Source: Dioscorea cayenensis subsp. rotundata
Lineage: Eukaryota > Streptophyta > Magnoliopsida > Dioscoreales > Dioscoreaceae
DNA length: 64,000 nucleotides
Assembly (NCBI RefSeq): GCF_009730915.1
Contig: NC_052471.1
Location: 29,608,185 to 29,672,184 of the forward strand
Reading direction: 5' to 3'
Shown here in pieces: positions 57,500 through 64,000 of the stretch. Under the pieces are notes generated by a model. The model was not told the DNA's origin. It did no database searches and saw only the letters and a list, made by a program, of their open reading frames with translations. The position numbers and the translations under genes are program-made. The stretch's first letter is position 1. The number at the start of each line of letters is the position of its first letter.

Positions 57500-60400
57500 T
57501 CACCTCAAGCCCAAGGCTTGCCTTATCCCAGTATATATTAGTCCTAGAGATCTCCCGATCAGACACACAAGGAAGAAAGATACAGCATCACTGATCTTCA
57601 CGAAAACAGCTCTAACAAAAGGCATTGTAATATCAGAAAATTCAAGAATCAAGCTGAAGTAGTACCTCCTGCAACCACAACAATAACCATAATGTATTCA
57701 TCACAAATATATAGTTTGCAGTAATCACATTTCTTTCTAGCCACATTAGGTCAAATTAAAATACATCAGCTTTTAGTATAGTATCTTTATATTTAATTAA
57801 GGTAAGTGCATCATAATGATAATCACATACCATCCAACCAAGGCTCTTAATTCCTTGGTTCTTTTAACAGGCAAGGAAAAGGAACTCATGTAAACATGAT
57901 GCAACTGTGAAGCTGTGGTCGACTTCTTGAAAGAAAGTTTCTTCCACCAAAAATGCTTCTCATCTTGGCTCACAACCGGGTCCGCTATTATGTTTTTGGA
58001 GAAAACAAACAAATCAAATCGGTCCTCATACATCGAGACCACTGACTCAAAGTTCTGTTGAATCCACTGGCTCAGTGTCACCTACAGATTAACATCTGAA
58101 TAAGAACAAGACTTGCCTTTTAAAAGAAACAACACATTCAACTAGATACATCAGAACTGCACATTTTTGCCTCCAAGTTAGTTTAAAAATCTATGGACAT
58201 GTTAATATCCAAACTACCCCTTACATGCATGTAATATCAACAATCATGTCTGAACTTATTAGATCATGTTTACAATTTGGGATTCAATGAAATGTTATGT
58301 AAGTACTTATTAAATCATGTTTACCCTTTGGGATTTATAATCTGAAAGTAGCATTTAGATTGCGTGGAATATATTTTTGAAATTGTTATTATTTACTGTA
58401 ATATTTAACTTATATTATGAGTAAGCATCAAAATAAATCCTCAAATTCTTTCTTAATGTTAGGAAGAAAAATTCTTTTAATTATAATCATGAAAATAATC
58501 ACCCAAAGCAATTACAAAAGACTATTGATATGACTATTTATTGGTGATGTTTGACCTATTTTACACAAATGAGAATAATTATTAAAAAAATATCATATTT
58601 CTACTTGGCCTGCCTAGAACAATGGTTTCTTTATCCATACACAATACAAATTTGAAGTTAGAGTAAGTTGGGTTAAGTGTGGTGTAACACTTCTACTGCC
58701 AAAATTTGGATTAATCCAACTTTCAACCAATGTGATAGGGCACAAGCAATATATATCATATGAAGCATACTTCATGGCAAGAGTCCCGCCATAGTTGCCT
58801 TCAATATCCAAGAGTTATTCAGATCACCTAAACCTTTGATTACCTTAAAACACCAAAAAGTTCCCAGTTTAATACAGATCTTCTTTCAGGAGCAATATAA
58901 GTTTAGGCTTTTATAAAACAAATGATTGTCAGAAGAATTTTCTATGATCACCAAGAACTAAGTCAATTGCACTCATTGCCTTTCAGGTAGGAACATGAAC
59001 CAAGTTCCCTATATTATTTGAATGAAAAATAGAAGCTAAACTTTTCAGGTAAGGGAAACACACACCAACAAAGGCCTTCAAAAGCCCTTCACCATTGTAA
59101 TGTTAGAAAAACTGAATAAAACAAACTATTGTCTCGCATGGTCTTCCAAGCCAAAAAAGGCAAGTAAATCTTTTTAGCTTCCAACAAGAATGATAAACCA
59201 AACTTCTTTAGAGTCAAAACTTAAAGGAACACAAAGCAATATTACCTCATTCCGTAACCTCTGAAGTGCTCTGGTAGATAAAGAGCATAAGTTTGAACCA
59301 AAGCCATTCATTTCACTAGACATGCTACTGTCAACAGAGATAAGCTCAAGATAAATATTTGTGATCACATCTGCCAGCATAATTACCAGGTCTTCTAAAA
59401 TATCCACGGCAAATTGGTCTAAGAATTTCTTATCAGTACAGCACCCAGCCCTGGTACAGAGTAATACTTACTAGTGAATAAACAAAGACAACATTCAATA
59501 AGCATAAGAAATAAATTGAATACACTACTTTGAGACACGAGGAATATATGTGAGCGGAGATATGCTGAGATGAGAGATAAAATGCCCCTAATGAAAGAAG
59601 GTGTGTCAACTGTTAACAGCCCTCAGAAAAAAGAAAGTGAAAAAACAACAAATTACTGAAAAAGATTAGTTGTGTGACCTGCAAGACCCAAACTTAAGGA
59701 AAAACAACAGATCTGCATAAAGATCAGCTTTCCCACATCTAAGAACGCCTAGTAGCACTCTATCACCTTCCTTCAATTTCAGGGAAACTCTTTTCAAAAG
59801 ATTCTGAAACAGATATCTAACAATCAAAAATTTGCAGTAATGGCAAAAATAAACAGATCAGAATATCTCAAAACTCCAAAATATTTAAAACCACATCAGG
59901 CTCTTCATTCTCCAGGGTGAATTCGTCTTTCAGCCATTTTATGAAAACTGGCTGTACAGACTCCTTTATAAGTTCTGATGCAGTTTCCAGCCAAGCTTCT
60001 TGGATACCAGCTTCATGAATTCCAGAGATATCATTCAACTGCCAATAAGAAAATTAATTACGTAAATGGCATCATCAAAATCATAGGGAAAATGGGCATA
60101 ATAATCAAAAGGAAAGACATAAGCGACATAATCATCAAAAATAAGTATCAAAGACAATGCCTGCCTCTTTCTGAAGATGGAGCACAGTAGATAAAAACAA
60201 TCGCAACCTAGGTCCCTCAGCAATGGCATGTAGACTTAGAGGATGGTTTTTCCTGTCAGTTTTATAACTAATTGCTTGATCATTCAGTCCTTTGGCCACA
60301 ACATTATATTGGATTGCATTTAAAGCACCCATGAGTTTCTTTTTCACTTCATCCCAAGAATCCATGGAAGTATTTGTACTCCCATTTTCAGCAGATCTGC

Positions 60401-61238
60401 CCAAGAAACAAGTGACTTTAACGTAAATAACAAAGATAAAACTGAATAAACACATTGTGTATGATGGCATATTTACTAAGATCAATGAAAGTCACCCTGA
60501 AAGTATACATCCATATTTTAAGCTGTTTACTCTTACCTACCATAAAAGGTTGAGCTTATTGGAGTTGGTTCTTGTTGCGACCATCATCTTTGTATCCTCC
60601 AAAGTTTCTCTCTTGCGGTACCACTCCAGCCATATGTGCAAATATTATACTTGTTATTAGAAGCACTTGATCAGCAAGAGGCACCCAATTCAGTGACCAT
60701 AAACTCTCAGGGTTTGACAAGGATCCAAAGCAATAACACCTCGAGGTACTCCTTTTCAGATATAGAGTTTCTTCAGCACAAGACAAAATTGGAGTGACAC
60801 AAACATGACCTTGAGGTAAAGAAAATTGAATCGAGAGACTACTTCTGAGAGGGAACCACTCCCTACATTCACAAAATAAAAGTAGGAAGATTCCAAACTA
60901 TGGTCAGGCAAATTGAATAAGTAACAAACCACTTATACTCAATAAACATTCATCAATATCTTAAACCATATATACTTCTCAAATCATGATTCTGAATAAC
61001 TAACACAATGAATATGTAATGAATAATAGTAAAACTTGAAGAATAAGCACTGACCAATGCAAAACCAAGTCCTTAAAAAGAAAGAGTCATGGTACACAAG
61101 AAGATATAGACAGAGAGTGTGATGATACCTTTTAAGCATTCTAGCAAACGCATGTCTGGGGTTCAAACTAATTTTTCTGGGCTGAATTTGGCGCAGCTTT
61201 AGATGCACACAAGACGGTAGAGAAGCGCAATCAGCCAT
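57500..61238 (-). CDS. Plastid membrane protein of an uncharacterised plant family, with one apparent frameshift
   Basis: Eight coding exons on the minus strand: 61129-61238, 60537-60862, 60165-60396, 59895-60038, 59679-59803, 59246-59450, 57831-58081 and 57500-57668, about 520 aa. The first 60 residues (MADCASLPSCVHLKLRQIQPRK...) look like a chloroplast transit peptide. A membrane segment follows (ADQVLLITSIIFAHMAGVVP). Then come a helical middle (LSLHAIAEGPRLRLFLSTVL, GKADLYADLLLFLKFGSCR) and a C-terminal half with VKRTKELRALVGWRYYF and a final hydrophobic region (DAVSFFLVCLIGRSLGLIY). I recognise the family as plant-specific but cannot assign a function. Exon 2 needs a +1 shift near 60581-60590 for its two conserved-looking halves to join; this could be a 1-nt deletion or a sequencing error. 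The exon 3 donor is non-GT: AG followed by GCAGGC fits a GC-AG intron. Confidence 0.75.
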
Positions 61239-61303
61239 TCAGAAACAATATTTGCTTCTTGACTAGTGCATATGTTTGACTCGGATATAATCAAGCATTC
61301 CAA

Positions 61304-62409
61304 TTAATGCATCCCAGTAAGGTTAACCTGCAAAAGGCATGAGAATTTGGCAGGTGATAAGCGTGACAGACTTAATTAAGAAGACACAAACATCAAAATG
61401 GATGGAGGTTCCAATTTATACTCTCCAGTCAAAACTACTACATTATATGCACTTAATCTAACAAGAAAAAATAAATAAATGCTCTCTCAAAATTTAAACA
61501 TATGCAGTAAACAAAAAACCACAAGAAATTCATCAGTGTGGTATTCTATGCATCATACCCCCAAATTAAAAGTTTCAAGCTAAAATTCAACAGAAAGCCA
61601 TGAAAATCCACAAAAGAAGTGATAACTATAAAATACGTTGAGAACAAAAGCCCTAAATAGAGAAGAAGAGAACCAACAGAAGATCTTCACAATCTATACC
61701 TACATTGATAGGGAAGAAGAGAACCGGCAGAAGATCGTAACAATCTATACGCATATGACATGAACTAAATCCAACTAGGAAAAGATTCTTTCAAGATCGC
61801 AAAGAAATGTAGAATTGGAAGAAATTCATCAACCCAATATTATGTACATCATTACACCAAATTCAACGATTCAAGCTCAAATTCCACAAAAAACCATATG
61901 GAAACCTATGAAAATGCAATCAATAATCTAACAAAAAATAGGAACCCTATTTAGAGAGAAGAGAACCAACAGAAACTACTTGCATTATGTGCACTTAATC
62001 AAACTAGAAAAACTAAAAACAAAACAAAAAAAAAAAACTATGTCTAAATCACAAACACAACCCTAGAAACACCAACAAATTCATCAACACGGTGTTCTAA
62101 GCATCACATGCCCAAATTCAAAGATTCAAGCTCAAATTCCAAAAAAATCACAAAAGAAAAAATTATCTAGCAAAAAATGCATTGAAAACACAAAAAAACC
62201 CTAGATAGAAAAGATCCAAACCAACAAAGGATCACAAAAATCTACATGAATTCATGATTTGGAGCTAGGGTTTCGAAAGAGGATGAGTTCTTTACCTGTT
62301 TCTCTCTCCGCATGTTCAACGGGGACGATGCCTTCAGGCTTTGCTTTGAACTTTGGACGAGCTTTGCGAGATCGTTGTTGTTAATCTTGATGCGATCACA
62401 GCCGTCCAT
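61304..62409 (-). CDS. Spliced upstream ORF (45 codons) in the leader of the plastid membrane protein gene
   Basis: A first exon (62296-62409) starts ATG and reads MDGCDRIKINNNDLAKLVQS, then continues Lys/Ser-rich to RREKQ. It joins in phase at 61327 to VNLTGMH and stops at 61304-61306, 65 nt above the main start codon at 61238. Donor (CAG, then GTAAAG) and acceptor (TTTTGCAG) are good. Because the main ORF starts in the second exon, the transcript appears to carry a leader ORF of 45 aa whose sequence looks protein-like rather than random. It could be a regulatory uORF or a separately translated micropeptide. Confidence 0.55.
61440..62250. repeat. Tandem triplication (about 270-295-bp unit) in the leader intron
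   Basis: The phrase aaattcatca...gtattctatgcatcat...tcaagct appears at about 61527, 61822 and 62088, each followed by the same order of words (ccacaaaa, gaaccaacagaag or a variant). A smaller duplication (gaagaagagaaccaacagaag at 61661, gaagaagagaaccggcagaag at 61715) sits inside the first unit. Confidence 0.8.
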
Positions 62410-62419
62410 TTCCGCGGTT

Positions 62420-63060
62420 GAGCTCGGATCCTAGTGAACATTATCTAAACGTTTTTATTTCCTTTTTTTTATCTTAGTTTTAATTATTTGCATATAACCC
62501 CCTGAACTTTACATAATTATATTTTAATTCCTTATTATGTTATGCTCTTTTAACTCTTTTATAATGAGCCCTTAATTCTAACATAAATATGTCATGCTGA
62601 TATTTGTTAATCTAGTCTAATATAGTATGATATTTTTATATATATATTTTACTATGACAAAAAATTATAAAAATATTTATCAATTATGGCCCCAACAATA
62701 ATTGTCAAAAAAACATTTAAGCATGATGGTACGTCAACTACAGTGCTTAATGATCTCTAAAGATTTTATTATATGAAATGGATGAAAACATTCAATGTAA
62801 TATATCATAGAGTCAAAGACTACAATTTGTAATAGTAAATCTTTTATTTTGCAACTCGGCTACTCTTATAAGAACGTAATGAAGAGTATTTTTTATAACA
62901 TTCAACGTATATTATTACGGTGCGGAATTCAACCCGGCACTACTCACCCATCATTTATATGACGTGCCGCTAGAGGGTCTAGTGTTGTCTAATGAAATAA
63001 TAAATTTAATTAAAAAGATTAATTTGTATTTATTTAATTAATATCGCTATTTGCTGGGGA
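62420..63060. other. Divergent intergenic region
   Basis: AT-rich DNA lies between the divergently transcribed leader ORF gene (-) and the gene at 63342 (+). No gene or clear repeat is recognised. Confidence 0.5.
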
Positions 63061-63084
63061 GGAATAAATAAAATTCTGAAAGGG

Positions 63085-63140
63085 AGTGGATCGGGCCCAT
63101 GTTCAAGCAAGCCCAACTCATTCTCGGGCCCATATCACGC
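63085..63140 (+). promoter_or_regulatory. Site II/GGGCCC cluster upstream of the right-edge gene
   Basis: The words tcgggcccatg (63091), agcccaac (63110) and tcgggcccatat (63123) lie about 220-250 bp above the start codon. TGGGCC/GGCCCA motifs are TCP-type sites common in promoters of broadly expressed plant genes. Confidence 0.5.
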
Positions 63141-63341
63141 ACATGGAACATATGGAAACGACTCATAACACGTGGAGGTCATCGAGAGTGGGTGTGGTTT
63201 TACAGTTGTGTTCCGGCGGCACAGAAGAAACCAACCCCAAAAATTCCCCAAAAAATTATTCATTCGTGTCTTGGTCTCGAGGCTCATCTTCTTCGTTGAG
63301 GACCCATCGGAAGCCCTAGATTCTCAGAGAAATCTCCGGCG

Positions 63342-64000
63342 ATGGATGTTCGTACTATTCTCAATGTTAGCTTGGTGATCTTGGCTTCAATCATCTGTCT
63401 GGAAGCTAGGGTAATGTTGATTCTCTCTTTCTCCACTCCGAATTGATGGGTTTTTCCTTGCTCTTTTGATGTTGAAACTTTGTTTCGTTTTTGGATCCGA
63501 TGTGTAAATTGCTAAATTTGGATGTATTTTTGGCTAATCCAGGTTGCCAGCAGCCGATCGGTCGTCTTCTTCGATGGTTCTCAGCATAGATACATCCGGA
63601 GCAATCCATCTGATGGAGAACGGAAGGTGATATTGTAGAAAAATTCGTTGATTTTGGTTTATTCATCATTGTATATTGGATTTACGGGTTTTGTATAGTT
63701 AGATGAATTTTTGGGTTAAATTTGGTGCATTTTTCTTGAAAATCAGCTGTCTGTTTTTGATGTGGTTGATTCGTGATTGCATATAATTCATCTTGATTGT
63801 ATTTAGTTTTGAAAATTTCCTAAGCAAACCTATTTATTAGGAAAAGTGTTAAGCTTAATTTTGATCATTCCTATTCTTAATGCAACTTAGGGTTGTGCAA
63901 CAATTCTTTTCTCAGCTTATGCAGCTCCCTGAATGATTTGTTGTTTTCTTCTGCCGCATTCTAGCACACGCATGAATTGATGATCTCAGTTGTGTTATTG
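63342..64000 (+). CDS. 5' part of a signal-peptide-bearing membrane or secreted protein (truncated by the window)
   Basis: Two exons are visible: 63342-63410 and 63543-63626. The start MDVRTILNVSLVILASIICL is a signal peptide, followed by EARVASSRSVVFFDGSQHRY and IRSNPSDGERK, 51 residues in all. Both donors (GTAATG, GTGATA) and the acceptor at 63542 fit. The next exon lies beyond 64000 or further along the intron. I recall plant proteins opening this way that are predicted type I membrane proteins of the secretory pathway, but cannot name a function. Confidence 0.7.

Noticed and set aside
60556-60786. Calling the plastid membrane protein gene a pseudogene
   Set aside because: Only one apparent frame change is seen in about 1.56 kb of coding sequence, and all other splice joins are in phase; an error or recent change is as likely.

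Overview
The window is plant nuclear DNA. It has AT-rich intergenic DNA, many short phase-conserved GT-AG introns, and proteins of land-plant families: LEUNIG_HOMOLOG, PMP22, a CLE peptide, a PLS-type PPR protein and an At4g13200-like plastid protein. Gene spacing and the non-grass look of the exons fit a compact-genome angiosperm. The species cannot be named from the sequence alone.

Layout. On the + strand: a PPPDE/DeSI-like deubiquitinase-fold gene (2032-4794), a 17-exon LEUNIG_HOMOLOG co-repressor gene (6997-12948), a 7-exon PMP22 peroxisomal membrane protein gene (16718-18330), a plastid protein of the At4g13200 type (29888-31732), and the first two exons of a signal-peptide-bearing protein at the right edge (63342 onward). 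On the - strand: a 115-aa proline-rich protein of unknown function (20313-20660), a PPR gene (32195-34384), a PB1-domain gene (37588-38919), a 17-exon thioredoxin-like/NHL-repeat gene (40711-48826), a CLE peptide precursor of the TDIF type (51071-51463), and an 8-coding-exon plastid membrane protein (57500-61238) with a spliced leader ORF and one apparent frameshift. Most intron-exon joins were checked by phase and all predicted coding lengths are multiples of three, except at that frameshift.

Mobile and repeated DNA. The clearest element is a Mutator-like element with long terminal inverted repeats (26787-28264). It is flanked by a 10-bp target duplication, carries a gene-fragment-like interior, and sits inside a decayed Ty3/gypsy pol remnant. 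There are also a PIF/Harbinger-type element (52829-53617), Stowaway-like ends near 13.2-13.8 kb, a GAGCTCGA-rich element (14.45-14.93 kb), a family of small elements with GTTGGATT palindromes (16.1, 39.8 and 55.8 kb), and a tRNA-Met-derived tRNA-like sequence (29526-29604).

The most unusual property is the number of short local tandem duplications (units of about 50-340 bp, two to four copies) in introns and gene flanks. In the PPR gene one such triplication seems to have produced two 75-nt introns: each is a diverged copy of the neighbouring PPR exon segment, begins GTATG, ends TTTCAG, and its removal restores an uninterrupted PPR protein. The genes do not form one pathway; this is an ordinary mixed plant gene neighbourhood.
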